Source: Leptidea sinapis
Lineage: Eukaryota > Arthropoda > Insecta > Lepidoptera > Pieridae
Assembly: GCF_905404315.1 (NCBI RefSeq)
Contig: NC_066294.1
Coordinates: 10,751,501-10,815,500 of the forward strand
Reading direction: 5' to 3'
DNA length: 64,000 nt
Below, in pieces: positions 30,530 to 41,839 of this stretch; the first letter of the stretch is position 1; the number at the start of each line of letters is the position of its first letter. The position numbers were made by a program, and so were the translations under genes. The notes beneath the pieces are model-generated. The model searched no databases and was not told where the DNA came from. It saw nothing but the letters and a program-made list of their open reading frames with translations.

Positions 30530-30910
30530 GGAATCGTGTTGCCAGTGATGTCTTACAGCACACAAACGTGGTCGCTAACTATGGGCCTGATGAGACAGAT
30601 TGTGATCGCTCAGAGTTTCCCTGCGAGATCGAATCAGAAATGAGGAGATCCAAAGGAAAATAAATATCACTGACATAGCCCATATGATTGCGAAACTGAA
30701 GTGGCAATGGGTAGGGTACTTAATTCGACAGACAGATGGCCGTTGGTGCAGTAAAGTCCTGGAATGGCGACCACGTACCGGAAGACGTAGTGTTGGTAAG
30801 CTCGTTTGTCCTCTTTTTCCGTAAAAAAAAGTAAAGCCAGACAGACAGGCGCAGTGGAGGAGGCTTTGTTTTATCATATGTAGTGATAGAGAGGGCAATG
30901 GCATAATGTA
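30530..30910 (+). pseudogene. RTE-like LINE ORF fragment with an inserted LINE tail
   Basis: Parallel to 37310-37700. Reads LPVMSYSTQTWSLTMGLMRQ, frameshift, NITDIAHMIAKLKWQWVGYL, RQTDGRWCSKVLEWRPRTGR, then is interrupted at 30797-30829 by a family D LINE end (GTAAGCTCGTTTGTCCTC...CCGTAAAAAAAA), after which WRRLCF-like codons resume. The peptide WaGH..R..DgRW...vl.WrPr.grR is typical of RTE-clade RT C-termini. Confidence 0.65.
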
Positions 30911-30924
30911 GCACCTTATAGCAA

Positions 30925-31200
30925 TGTGCGGCAACTAACACTACGCCTAAGTGGGCGTACTCGAGCCAGTCTCGAACAGTGTGTGACGTTGACGTGCCAC
31001 ATGTTCTTATGTGTATGTTAAACTATACTAGAAGAAAAAAGAAAAACACCGGATTACGTAAGTATTTTAAGTAAGTATTTTGTATTTTATTAATTTCAAT
31101 GTAAAATAACACGAAGCGTTTATTAAAAAAATTGAAAGATGCCAAGCACATGCATAGGATGTTTGAAGAATAGAAAAGAAAATAATTTGTTATGTAAGTA
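30925..31200. repeat. Family M element, copy 1 (partial)
   Basis: TGGGCGTACTCGAGCCAGTC, AGTGTGTGACGTTGACGTGC, TTTTATTAATTTCAATGTAA and GAAAGATGCCAAGCACATGC are shared with 33281-33672 (inverted) and 48139-48525. Terminal repeats not found here. Confidence 0.55.
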
Positions 31201-31229
31201 CACAACAATTGAAAAACAGTCATTGATTT

Positions 31230-31380
31230 GAAAGAGTGGCCTTTGAGTTTCTTGTTTGTTCATCTCACGAGCTATTTCCGAACAAATTGAATATTCAGTA
31301 ATTTAAATTAAATATATATAATAACGATTGAAAAGCGCCTATTCAAGCTTATTTGAATAAAATTTGACTTTGACTTTGAA
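31230..31380 (+). mobile_element. LINE 3' end with TTTGAC tail, copy 2
   Basis: Same block as 9055-9238: TTTGAGTTTCTTGTTTGTTC, TTCAGTAATTTAAATTAAAT, TATTTGAATAAAATTTGACT and a short (TTTGAC)n tail. Coding part absent. Confidence 0.6.
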
Positions 31381-31654
31381 CAAATACCAGTTTTACAGAT
31401 AATCTTTATTTATTTATTGGGTCTACCAGCGATTTTGCATAAGTAATTTTTATTTCTTAAACTATTCACAATTTACATTACGTGCACACGGTATGGCTTA
31501 CAGAGCGTCAGAGCTTACATTTTCGATAAATGATACAAGAATATGGTAACTAAAGTATGAAATAAATACTTTGGTCTTAATATGGTCTTGATATTATCAT
31601 TGGAATACTGCGTCAAATACTGTTTTTGATCATGTTGTTGATACAGTGCGACTG
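31381..31654. other. No feature recognised
   Basis: Nothing assigned in this stretch. Confidence 0.45.
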
Positions 31655-32118
31655 CTGCATATTTTCAAATTTAATTTGGTGTCCAAAACCTCAATCAACG
31701 GAATGACTGTGCCCGATGCAAAATATACATTAAGCCTCTAAACTGCGTATGAAGTCCTGGTACATGTTGCTAAGATGACACATGATTTCAAGCACTAAGA
31801 AAGGCTAATGCCTTTCTATTATAGATATGATGATTATGATAGTAATTATCACAGCTACGATATTTATGTTCTCCTGGTGTCTAAGTAGTAATACGTCGAG
31901 CGCATGACGTCAGAATATACTAAGGTATAATCGCGTCATACATATGACAATCTCTTCTTCAACAATGATCGTCTGGTACCAAAGCACTGTATAATGTTAC
32001 TTTACTAAGTCTATCGCCGGCTGAATCCTATACATTCACCTGTTTATGTCTCTGTCGTCTCGCTTTTTCGTTTCATCGAGTTTCAAATCACAACGATTTT
32101 AAAGAAGTTTCACTTAAT
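31655..32118 (+). pseudogene. Family Q unknown ORF tail, copy 1 (broken)
   Basis: Encodes, with stops and frameshifts, LHIFKFNLVSKTSINGMTVP, DAKYTLSL, TAYEVLVHVAKMTHDFKH and, after a small insertion, YDIYVLLVSK and a stop. An inverted, better-preserved copy lies at 36243-36698. It ends with ATTTTAAAGAAGTTTCACTT. The coding frame is clearly shared by the two copies, but I cannot name the protein. Confidence 0.5.
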
Positions 32119-32628
32119 AATTCAAAAGTAAGTTAAAAACCTGCATTACCTTAGCAATAGCAAAATTTTGAAATATATTTATAGGAAATATAATATAAAG
32201 TTAAACAAATAATAATTGGTCTTTGGAACAATAGCAAAAACTGAAAGTTTTGATATTGAGTAGTGAGACATCCTCATATTCGTACATTCAGTGTGAAATC
32301 ACCATAAAAACGCATCCCGTATAATTAATTGAAGGCACGCTGGAAGATTTACGTTCGCGTTTGCATTTTCCGTTCCGTACGTGCGATGCGAGTGCGAAAT
32401 AAATCAAGAGGGTCGTTTGTCCTTTGTCAACCCTCGCACTAGTACGTGATGGGTACGAGACGCATTGCCTTCAGACAGCGTGTTTCACGATGAAAAACTA
32501 CTGGAATACTAGGAAATTTTTCAAATTTAAGCTTTGGGATAACAGAGCAATATAGGGCTCAACTGAATGTAGATGAATCATGTATTATTAATATTATGTT
32601 AATTTTTTGTTTCGTATACTAGAAGCTA
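32119..32628. other. No feature recognised
   Basis: Some GC-richer sequence near 32340-32480 (GCGTTTGCATTTTCCGTTCC), but no assignable feature. Confidence 0.45.
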
Positions 32629-32925
32629 TTTTTTTATAACAATAAGGGATGAGATGAGCCGGACATTCAACTGATGGTAGTTGATACGCCCTGTCCATTA
32701 CAATGCAGTGCTTATTGATGAACCCAAAATTCTGAGCGGCACTACAATTGCGCTAGTCACCTTTAGATATAAGATGTTAAGTCTCATTTTCCCAGTAATT
32801 TCACTAGCTACGGCTCCCTTCAGACCGAGACAAAATAATTTTTACACATTACTGCGTCACCCAGGTGCCGTTGTGGTACTTATAATCTAGCCGGAATCCT
32901 GTACAAAGGAGCCTCCCACTGGTAA
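32629..32925 (-). repeat. Family C interspersed repeat, copy 9
   Basis: From TTTTTTATAACAATAAGGGA to GAGCCTCCCACTGGTAAA, with a short deletion in the middle (TGCAGTGCTTATTGATGAAC). Otherwise close to full length. Confidence 0.75.
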
Positions 32926-33280
32926 ATAACAGATAACAGAGCACTATAGGGCTCATATGAATCTAGGTGATTATAATAAGAATCATTTTATTCTTATCGA
33001 TTTTTTTCATCATGACGTTCTTAAAATAATAGTATTAATAAATCATTTATTTCAGGCATTTCACCGAAAGAACTACAAACAATTGGTGACTTAAATTTTA
33101 TTAAATAATTAAGTTTGCATTGATTTTAATTAAATCACATATAAAAATAATATAGTATGTCATAATTACAATTGAAAAAGAAAATAATTAAATTAAAAGT
33201 AAAAAGTCCTATACAGTTCATTGTAAAATTATTTTACTTTTCACTAGATGCTAATAATTGTTATTATCCCATTTTTTTTT
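32926..33280. other. AT-rich stretch, nothing recognised
   Basis: No ORF or repeat recognised. Confidence 0.5.
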
Positions 33281-33672
33281 ATCCAAAACAGGATTTTGTA
33301 AACACTATGTATTCTCTTCTATTTTTCTAACATCCTGTGCTTGTAATACAATGACGTTTTTATGCAATATGCTTGTGTGCGTGGCATCTTTAAAATTTTA
33401 TAACATACGCTTCGTGCTATTTTACATTGAAATTAATAAAATACAAAATACTTACTTATGATATGTGATCCCAGTGTATTTCGTATTTCTTGTAATATTA
33501 TTTTGACTACTCAACCCGGCACTTTAGTTTCAATTATTTTCAAAGCTTAACACACACACTGTTCGAGACTTGCTCGAGTACGCCTACTTGGGCGTAGTAT
33601 AAGTTGCCGCACATTGCTACTACGCCTGCGGTATCTAGTTGGTGCGCAGCGGAGACCAATCCTTAAACTAAG
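33281..33672. repeat. Family M element, copy 2 (inverted)
   Basis: Inverse of copies 1 and 3. Its right end GCGCAGCGGAGACCAATCCT then TAAACTAAG is the inverse of the left terminus of copy 3 (CTTAGATTAAGGATTGG, TCTCCGCTGCGC). The left end is eroded. Confidence 0.55.
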
Positions 33673-34284
33673 TGTCAATGTAAATAAAATCGGAATAAAC
33701 AAGAACTGAATAACCTTAATCTGTTTATCATAAATAGTGGAAACTACACTTGTATAGAAACAGCTGCTTTCGCAATTTTCCTCCCCCAGCTGATGTTTTG
33801 TACTTTACTGACTCCAACACTCAGTTGTAACAAATAGCTTTGAATATTAAAAATTATTTCATTAAGCAATATTATATTGCCGCCATTTTGTTTTTTATAT
33901 TTCATTATGACGATGATGATGTTTTTAATAATATAATAGTATTTTGCAACAGTTGTATAAAGTGGGTTTTTTAAACTAGTTGTACAACGTGTAGAATACA
34001 ATTTTTATCTACGACTAGGTAATTTAATTTACTGATTAAAAAATTAAGTTTTCGAGTTGCTCTTAAATGGGCACGAAATGTATTGATCTCATTAAGTTCA
34101 TCATATTAAGTTGTATTCTAAAGTTGACATTTAAATGTTTAGTGGAACGATTTTAACACGATAAAATTATGTATGTTATATTACATACAAAATGTACTAC
34201 CTAATATTTTTATGAACCTACCATACTTAATCTAGATTTAATTGTATGTGGCACCAAAACAACTGTAATATAAACAATTTGTTA
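33673..34284. other. AT-rich stretch, no gene
   Basis: Short minus ORF at 33744-34001 has low-complexity composition and no motif; not called. Confidence 0.45.
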
Positions 34285-34435
34285 TATTTTTAAAGTGATA
34301 ACCCTCACTTCTATGATTAATACACAAATAAAATTTGAAAAACAAAATCATATGAACGATGCCGGCCTCGAACCCACGACCTCTGGCGTTCCGTGCCAGT
34401 GCTCTAACCAACTGAGCTAACCGTTCGAGTGACGT
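34285..34435 (-). mobile_element. Family A tRNA-headed SINE, copy 3
   Basis: Minus-strand copy with the head CGAACGGTTAGCTCAGTTGG (A box) and the B-box region GTGGGTTCGAGGCC, body to GAGGGTTATCACTTTAAA at the 3' end. The inverse of a long tRNA-like arm is visible on plus (CTCTAACCAACTGAGCTAAC). Confidence 0.8.
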
Positions 34436-34654
34436 ATGGTCATAAATTCTTGTATGCTTTGTTCAACTCATACATTTATACAATTTTATATTTATGATAT
34501 TATTGTCCGAATAAACCAATCATAAGGAAAAATGTCTATTTGTGAATAATATTTTACCTGATAACTGACCACATAATATGCATTTATATATTCAACGTTA
34601 AAACACTGATTTTACATATAAATTGTTTAGATAGAGTCTCTTGGTGTTAGACAA

Positions 34655-34770
34655 CCGATAAAAATAGGCCAGGAATATTAGTTTTGTGTGCGTGACAAGC
34701 TAAGTCTTACACTAGAGATTTGTAAGAGACTTTGTGGTAGTGTGAGTAAATTGCTCAAAATAGAGGTTAG
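34655..34770 (+). repeat. Family R repeat, copy 1
   Basis: TAGGCCAGGAATATTAGTTT, TGTGCGTGACAAGCTAAG and AAATTGCTCAAAATAGAGG are inverted at 46418-46540. Class unknown. Confidence 0.5.
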
Positions 34771-35020
34771 TTCTAAAATCAACGGCCGTTTTCAATAACC
34801 TATCTATCCTTAGTTTAAGTTACTAGAGGTAGACAAATCTATCAATCCAATGCAATTTGAATTTGTATTTGAAAATATCGTTTTACGCTTACTTACATTT
34901 TCAATAACCTATCGACATAAAGCATTGGACTATAACTATATTAGACATACCTATGGATAGATAAGATCTTGTCATTGAACGGTGACAGCAATGTATCCGT
35001 AACTAGAGATACGGCCGTAA
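34771..35020. mobile_element. Possible MITE with ACGGCCGT ends
   Basis: ACGGCCGTTTTCAATAACCT near 34782 and AGAGATACGGCCGT near 35014, with TTTTCAATAACCTATC occurring twice inside. Could be a small DNA element; termini and target duplication unconfirmed. Confidence 0.35.
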
Positions 35021-35412
35021 ATGACCCAAGACAAATTGCAGTATTCATCTGGGATGATACTGTCATATCCCATATTTATGCCTCAAAGTAGGATTATAAC
35101 TACATTTCACCTTTAATATCTCAGGGTGACTAATGCAAGTTCGCTACGCCGTAAGTCGTTCTCTGATGTGTCATACGTGTCAAATGTTTTTTTTTGCTAC
35201 ATAATAGATAGATTATCTCATATTTAAAACTGCAAAAATACCTGATATAATAATTTGTTCTCATAAAGTAACTTTTAAATAACAAATTGCTTAGATTTGA
35301 AAGAGCTACATCTCAAGTAAATTTCCTAATTTGCAATTATTGGGGTTGAGCAGGTTATGGAGCCACAACCTGAGAGTTGAACAAAGCATTCAAGATTTTA
35401 ACAACGATATGC
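35021..35412. other. No feature recognised
   Basis: Nothing assigned. Confidence 0.45.
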
Positions 35413-35560
35413 TCGAACGGTTGGCTGAGTTGGTAGAGCGCTTGGACGGAATCGAAAAGGCGCGGGTTCGAGTCCCGAATCGTTCATAATTTTTTTGTTA
35501 CAAATTTAATTTGTATACGTAATCCCAGAAGAGATATCACTTTAAAATAATAAATTGTTA
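35413..35560 (+). mobile_element. Family A tRNA-headed SINE, copy 4
   Basis: CGAACGGTTGGCTGAGTTGG, TAGAGCGCTTGGACGGAA, GCGGGTTCGAGTCCCG, CGTTCATAATTTTT, then CCCAGAAGAGATATCACTTT and an A/T-rich tail. Good A and B boxes. Confidence 0.8.
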
Positions 35561-35939
35561 AGTGCCTAATACTTTTATAAAGTGAGTTAAACAAAGCGTT
35601 TATTATACGCATTTTAATAAGATTATTATTACGACTGAAGGATATATTCAACTTGTGATATATGAGCAATGTAAGCACGTTATCAGTACCTACTCTGTCG
35701 GTAGCAGGTGTTGAGAGGACTCCCCTATGAGGGGACGGAGGCACTCGCGCAATTTTTGTCGATTTAGACGTAAACCCCTGTTTCAACTCGCAGTCTGATG
35801 ATATACAATAATAGTTACGAGTTTTATATCGTGAAAATGGTTTTACGAGAAAACTGTCGGAATTTATAGCAAGTGGCGTACTGTAAATTATATTATTTTG
35901 TGACTCGCTCTTGCTTCGCCTTATTTTAAAAAAAGAAAA

Positions 35940-36130
35940 ACGCTTATTGTTTTTATCCGAATGTTGTGAGTTTTATCGTCACTTGTCTCGTGAGTCTCGT
36001 GCCAGAATTTGGCAAGCCAACATCTCCTGACGATGCCTCGTGTATGGGTCGTGTCTAATTGGTTAAAGACAAATCGTAGCGGTGGCTCACAACATTTTCA
36101 TAATTATATATTTCCGCAAAATAACGCCCA
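35940..36130. mobile_element. Family F foldback element, decayed copy
   Basis: ATCCGAATGTTGTGAGTTTT on the left and CTCACAACATTTTCATAATT on the right are inverted, followed by the family terminus TTTCCGCAAAATAACGCCCA. The core ACATCTCCTGACGATGCCTC matches the copy at 17551. Confidence 0.55.
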
Positions 36131-36242
36131 ATTCTTTTTATATATTTTCTTATTGTTTTTATAAATTGAAACAAATACACAAACATATTTGTTTTACTTA
36201 TAAAATAAGTGTATTATGCTGTTTTAATATTTTGTTATTAAA

Positions 36243-36698
36243 GTGAAACTTCTTTAGAATCGATGCGATTTGAAACTCGATGAAACGAAAAAGCGAGACG
36301 GTAGAGACACAAACAGGTAAAATGAAAATTCAGCCGGTGAGAGAATGATATAGGAGTATACAGTTTGTTAGTACCAGGCGATCATAGTTGATGAAGAGAT
36401 TGTCTTATGTATGACGCGAGTATAGCTTAATATATTCTGATGTCATGCGCTCGACGTACTACTACATAGAAACCAGGAGAACATAAATATGGTAGCGGTG
36501 ATAGTAATGTCTTTCATAACGGTTGAAATCATGTGTCACACTAGCAACATGTAACAGGACTTTATATGCAGTGTACAGGTTTAATGTAGGTTTTGCATCG
36601 GATACAGGGATTCCGATGATTGAATTGTTGGAAGCCAAATTAAATTTGAAAATGTGCACATAAAAGTTGTTATCGTCATAATATGCACACGTTTCCAC
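36243..36698 (-). CDS. Family Q unknown ORF tail, copy 2 (open frame)
   Basis: The minus frame is open from 36698 to the double stop near 36462 (78 codons from an ATG): FYVHIFKFNLASNNSIIGIP, VSDAKPTLNLYTAYKVLLHV, ASVTHDFNRYERHYYHRY, HIYVLLVSM. Downstream (36243-36461) is a 3' region conserved with copy 1, ending AAATCGCATCGATTCTAAAG on minus. The shared reading frame in the two copies implies that a real protein tail was dispersed, probably by a transposon. The upstream part of the protein is missing. I do not recognise the family and assign no function. A partial copy of the 3' region also lies at 49447-49590. Confidence 0.45.
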
Positions 36699-37105
36699 GC
36701 CACCTATGAGGTAGTGTACTTAGCGCGTTTTTATAACTTTTTGAAACGTTATATCTCAGAAACGGTGGTTCGTAAGAAAAAAAGTATTGATACATTTTTT
36801 ATAGATAATTTTATGATTTACAGTTTTTGTCTGAGGTACTTTTATGATAAAACTTACCGTGAATAAATTTTTTTCCATACACGGGAATGATGGGGACCTT
36901 TTAAACATTGTTTATAATTATGTTATCACAATTTCACTGATTTTCAGCTTGTTGGGACTTTATGTAACTTCACTCTCATTTTTTGGTCTAAATTGACCGG
37001 ACTATTAGCGTGAGCCAGCCTTAATCAACGAAAGTTAGCACTTATAATATTATGTCATTACACATCATATCATATAGTGATTTTTGCAATGGATCCCTAG
37101 TACTA
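36699..37105. other. No gene recognised
   Basis: AT-rich, with ACGTTATATCTCAGAAACGG, a segment of a kind common in repeats. Nothing firm. Confidence 0.4.
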
Positions 37106-37185
37106 CATTGTAATAGGCAGGGCACTTACTATTGGGTAAAGTCTTGGTTGTCTTGTCACTTGTCTCATAAAAAACCTTTTTGGTG
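37106..37185 (+). repeat. Family C repeat, copy 10 (short, decayed)
   Basis: TACATTGTAATAGGCAGGGC to TTGTCACTTGTCTCATAAAA, the degraded 3' end of the family. Confidence 0.45.
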
Positions 37186-37309
37186 AAACCAATAAACTTA
37201 CTCTAGAACGAGTGGCCGAACCATAGACTTGGAATATTCTAGCGGATAGACCTGACAGCTCGATAGTGCATGACCAAATACCACAGTGTTTGAAGACGAA
37301 GGTTTTCAA

Positions 37310-37700
37310 CCAGTGTGTGTTGCCAGTGATGACTTACGCTACACAGACGTGGTCGCTAACTAGGGGCCTTATGAGAAAGCTCATGGTCGCTCAGAGGGCA
37401 ATGGAGAGGGCTATGCTCGGAGTTTCCTGCTAAGATCAAATCGGAAATGAGGAGATCCGTAGGAGAACCAAAGTTACCAACATAGCAAAATGATTGCAAA
37501 ATTGAAGAGGTAGTGGGCGGGGCACATAGTTCGACGGACAGATGGCCGTTGGTGCAGTAAAGTCCTCGAATAGCGACCACGTACCAGAAGACGCAGTGTT
37601 GGTAGATCCCACATGAGGGCAGCGCAAGACCGATCGTCATGAAAATCTTTGGGGGAGGCCTTTGTCTTGCCTTGAGCAGTGGACGTCTTCCGGCTGATGT
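37310..37700 (+). pseudogene. RTE-like LINE RT C-terminal fragment
   Basis: Reads NQCVLPVMTYATQTWSL, LMRKLMVAQRAMERAMLGVS, then after frameshifts NIAKMIAKLKR, WAGHIVRRTDGRWCSKVLE, RPRTRRRSVGRSHMRAAQD and SLGEAFVLP. This is the region after the YADD-type core in RTE-clade RTs. Stops and frameshifts show it is dead. Same family as 30530-30910. Confidence 0.7.
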
Positions 37701-38019
37701 AGGTGATGAATTATCATTTGTCAATGTGTGTGTTAGCTATTGGCTCGTGGTTGAGTGTTTATGACTTGTCAATCAAAATCGGTTACAGTGACAATAGATT
37801 CTTTTTTCTTTTCAATCTTGCTGTATCTTCATTTGAGATGTTCTTCTCTCTTTTTTTTTGTAAGTCTATGGGCAGAACTCTCATGGGATATAAACCAATA
37901 TGTGGCGAGCCCATCAAACAGCACCTGAAGAGGACATTAGCTTATTAGTATAGAAATTCTAAAAGCTATTTAAAATATACATAAGATGACATTTACTTTT
38001 CATCCTCCTAAGTTTTTCA

Positions 38020-38251
38020 GAAGACTGATATAGCCGAATGGTTAGTGACTCTGACTACTAAGTTAGAGGTGCTGGGTCCGAAACCCGGTAGGTGCAATCA
38101 TTTATATGATGAATATGGATGTTTGTGTCCGAGTCATGGATTGTTATATGTATTTATATATGTTTAAGTAAGTATATTGTATTAAATATATTGTTGACTT
38201 GTATATGACCCATATGCCTAGTTTGTGTAAAAGTGTGTCAATATAATTATT
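38020..38251 (+). mobile_element. Family B SINE, copy 4 (decayed)
   Basis: GAAGACTGATATAGCCGAAT, GGTTAGTGACTCTGACTACT, GGTCCGAAACCCGGTAGGTG, body, and an end at AGTTTGTGTAAAAGTGTGTC. B box mutated and the CATAACACAGGC part lost. Confidence 0.7.
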
Positions 38252-38604
38252 TTTATACAAACTAAATACGTTTAACCAAAGGAACACAAGAAAAATTTCG
38301 TCATCATTTGAAGTCGAAGCAAAGTCCTTAAATCAGGTATCGTGTATTAAAATACAAGGGCTCTTGTAAAATGGTTAATAACACCGCCCTTACAAAATTA
38401 AGGGGATGTAATAAATTGGGTATAAACATTTATTGCTCTTATCAGTTGTTTAATTAATTTGTGAATGTTAAGGTGCGCGATTTATGACACAATAACAGGG
38501 ATACAAGTATTCTGAAGAATAGATAGTGAGAAATGTTATTGCCGTACGTATTTATTAGTATTAAGCTATTATTTCAGGTAGACTAGTTAAGAAGACGCGC
38601 ACAA
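38252..38604. other. No feature recognised
   Basis: Nothing assigned. Confidence 0.45.
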
Positions 38605-38700
38605 GACAAGACTCGATCCATTTGACCGCGTGCAACGCAGAGCAGCTCGAATTGTCGGGGACCCAGAGCTCGGGTGTGTGTTGGAAAAATATATGCCGTC
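38605..38700 (+). pseudogene. LINE RT fragment
   Basis: One frame reads LDPFDRVQRRAARIVGDPEL, a highly characteristic segment of the post-core region of lepidopteran LINE RTs (the same kind of ORF whose tail forms family D). It decays quickly after that (CVLEKYMPSGRF). No stop-free frame beyond. Confidence 0.65.
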
Positions 38701-38941
38701 TGGAAGATTTTAACGAAAACGCTGTCTATGCCCTTTGAAATATTACAAACTAATATATGGTGGAAATTTGTATATTAAACTGAATACTACAGAAAAGTTG
38801 GTGATGGCATTTTAAAGTATGATAACACATTTTCGATAGCCTTAGACAGCATTATTCCCGAATTGTTACATCATATTTTCTTTTCTATTAACAGAGAAGT
38901 GATTGTCGGGTCAGTTAGTTATGATATATTTATTTATTAGC

Positions 38942-39220
38942 TGCGTATGAACCTATGAACGCACCCTTAGGAAAAATGCCCCTACACTCGTAGCATGTTC
39001 GTAGCGGCATCATGGCAACAATGAAAAATTTCGTAGCACACGCGCTACAATGCGCTCAGCGTTCGATTGCTCCGTCAATCACATTCGGAAGCCGTGGGGT
39101 GTATCACGTAGCCGTCGGCCGTCTCGCACATGTCGCGTACGAGCGAGGGTGACGGAACACATAACAGGTTTACTTGGCACCGGATATTTGTAGCGGAACT
39201 TATTTATAGGTTCGATTTGG
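38942..39220. mobile_element. Possible small DNA element with repeated CGTAGC motifs
   Basis: Imperfect inverted ends (TATGAACCTATGAACGC and, inverse, TTATTTATAGGTTCG) around ~280 bp with CGTAGC or GCTACG repeated at about 38988, 39000, 39031, 39043 and 39107. GC-richer than the flanks. Repeated subterminal motifs are seen in hAT and similar MITEs; tentative. Confidence 0.35.
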
Positions 39221-39659
39221 GAGCGTGATTTCCATCTCCATCCATTACTGTGTAATAACTATAAATTTACGATTTACATTTATATTAATTGTAAGCTTAT
39301 GAATTTTAACAGATATATTTTTATAAGAACAAAAAGTCGAGGATTATTAATTGATTAAGGTCTACCAGCATTTATTACAATAAAACTTATAAAAAAGCAA
39401 CAAAAGAACAGAAAACAATAATTAATACTAATTGTATGACTAATTATAGGTAAACACCACATGCATTGATACTACGATATTAACAGTCCCGAGCTAAAAG
39501 TTATAGTACTTATACATTATTAAATTATTGTACAATGCGTAACCTAAACACAAATAATATATGTATATAATATATTTAAAATAACTTATACAATCAAATA
39601 CATATAGCCTAGATAATAAGGGATCAAAAAACAACAATTACATAGTTAAGGTTAGAAAC
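39221..39659. other. AT-rich stretch, nothing recognised
   Basis: No ORF or repeat recognised. Confidence 0.5.
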
Positions 39660-39800
39660 AAAAAAATATATATTGAAATCACACATCGCTTATTGACCAT
39701 CAAAAAACTACATGATACCCATTCAGAAATGAATGCTTCAGACCTGAGAACAACGGTCGCAAAAAACTCAGCCGGCTTCTTTTTTTAAATGAAAATTCGA
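39660..39800 (-). mobile_element. Family K LINE 3' untranslated fragment
   Basis: Plus strand CGCTTATTGACCATCAAAAA, GAATGCTTCAGACCTGAGAA and AAAAACTCAGCCGGCTTC match the 3' region at 26690-26790. Coding part absent. Confidence 0.55.
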
Positions 39801-41839
39801 TAGAATCAAATTTATAATTTAAATAATTATATTACTTTTTATAATATGTATGTTTATTCTAGCTTTTAAGTTTAGTTTATAAGTAGTTACTAGCAGCTGT
39901 ATAAAATATAACAGTAATAATTAAATTAAGGTGAGGTCACCCTTGATGTCATGCGTCACTTGGGGACCACTGAAGATCAGCATTGAACACATACTGAATG
40001 GTTACATTATTTTTCTATATTTTTTTGTTTGTGAGTGTAAATATTTTTTATTTCTTCTTTCTTCCTTCTTTTTTCTTCAAATAGCGTGTCGGCGCCAAAC
40101 AGCAGTCGCTGCAATGCCAACCTGTAATATCATTAAGAAAGTCAACAAAAAAGTATTCAACCATAAGGTTGAATACTTTTTGGCAAAAATGGCGCATCGA
40201 ATTAAACCTTTTATAATGAATAAATTTAAAATTTGCAATTTTTCTTTAATTAAACGGTGCTTTTTTTCATAAATACGTCTTTAAGAAAATGTTTTAAATT
40301 GCCTTTACAATCATAGTTGTAAGTGTTTCAAGATAACATAGCATGATAGCATCAATATGGTTAAAATTAAATAATACTAAACTATATATACTACGGTTAT
40401 TTAAATTATGAAATCCTTCTTATATTCGTCCCTTTCAATAAATCGTAAACGCTCTTATGTTGCAAAAAAGGGTTACTTTAATCATAATCATCAAATCCAA
40501 ACTGACTCGATTGCAATATTAAACAAATTAAAGAAAGAAGGGCAGATAAAAAGTTAGTATTATTGCTAAAAATATGCGTTTATGAAAAACAATAGTTTAC
40601 TTATGAAAGTTTCGGCTACAATACAAATATAAATTCATTTCTGGATGTTAAAAAAAATTGCAGCTGTAGAGACTTTTGATAGAAGTGAAAGCTTGGAACT
40701 TTTTATATTAAAATTTGAAACTTATATTCAATAATATATTAATCAAACAAAAACACTATTCCAACAATGTATATACACATTGAACTTTTCGCTAAATCCA
40801 TTCAATTTCACTTAGGAGACATACACAGCAATGATGATGCGATCCCTTAATTGTCTTGAGCCGACCTTCCATGAATAAGAGTTACATATCGGAGCGTGAG
40901 AAATCAGTCTCTTTCAATACCAACACCATAAAGTGTTCATCGCGCTTTAAGAAGTTTACAATTTAAAAAACCAATAACTGTACACCTCCTACAGTGTATA
41001 CTACTCCTATAACTGTACCATCCTATTAGAAATTATTGAACTAACTTCGCTTGTCCATCGAGCTAACGAACAATAATAAGTCAAAGCCTTCCATAATTCA
41101 AAGAAAAGTATTACATTCAAAGTAAAACCCTTTTATCCTTTCAAAGGACTGGACAAACACTGTATATTCCAAGAATATTTTATTAGTCAGCTCCAACATC
41201 GAGTGATTCCGAAGTGCAAACAACTCTAACGAGCCATAACAAGCCTGTGAAATGACGAACTCGGATTCCATACTTGTTTGTTAAAGAAAAATAACTTTTA
41301 TTCCTAATGCAACCATCTGCAACTTTTACTCAGCGCAAAGTTGGCTTTTCATCACGCCAGTAGAGATACTCTATTTCAAATTATTTACTTTATATATTAG
41401 TACTTTAATATTATTACTAGCCGAATTTTAAAAGGAAGAACGTTGGAATTATATAATTATAAATATTAATATTACAAATACAATAAAAAATTAGTCGAAT
41501 AGTGGTAGTTTCATGTCGATACGATCAGTGGTTTAGGCGTGATTGAGCCTCAAACAAAGACCATTTTCATTACATATGTAGAAGATAAAGGAACAGGAAA
41601 CTAAATTATTGATTTGATTCCACTGAAAATACTGATATTGCAAAGATAACAATTATTTTATCTATTTTCAAATATCCATTTTGAGAAATATACAGACTTC
41701 AACTTGTTTTTGTTTCTACAGCAATGCATTGCTAGTCCACGGTTATTTATTTATTATATTAGTTCTTTCCTGTTTATCATAGAAATTTCCCTTTCTTCTT
41801 TAGTCCGGGCATCATTTTGCAATTCATTGATGTTGGTGG
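39801..41839. other. Long AT-rich stretch, no gene
   Basis: A plus ORF at 39931-40272 has no motif and contains the hairpin at 40148-40181, so I do not call it coding. The remainder shows no recognised feature. Confidence 0.5.
40148..40181. repeat. Perfect 15-bp stem, 4-base loop hairpin
   Basis: AAAAAGTATTCAACC (40148-40162), loop ATAA, GGTTGAATACTTTTT (40167-40181). Exact reverse complements. It could be a tiny inverted-repeat element or chance AT-rich pairing helped by the GGTTGAATAC core. Confidence 0.7.

Noticed and set aside
39931..40272. 113-codon plus-strand ORF as a gene
   Set aside because: Low-complexity start, contains a perfect hairpin, no motif and no related copy to support coding.
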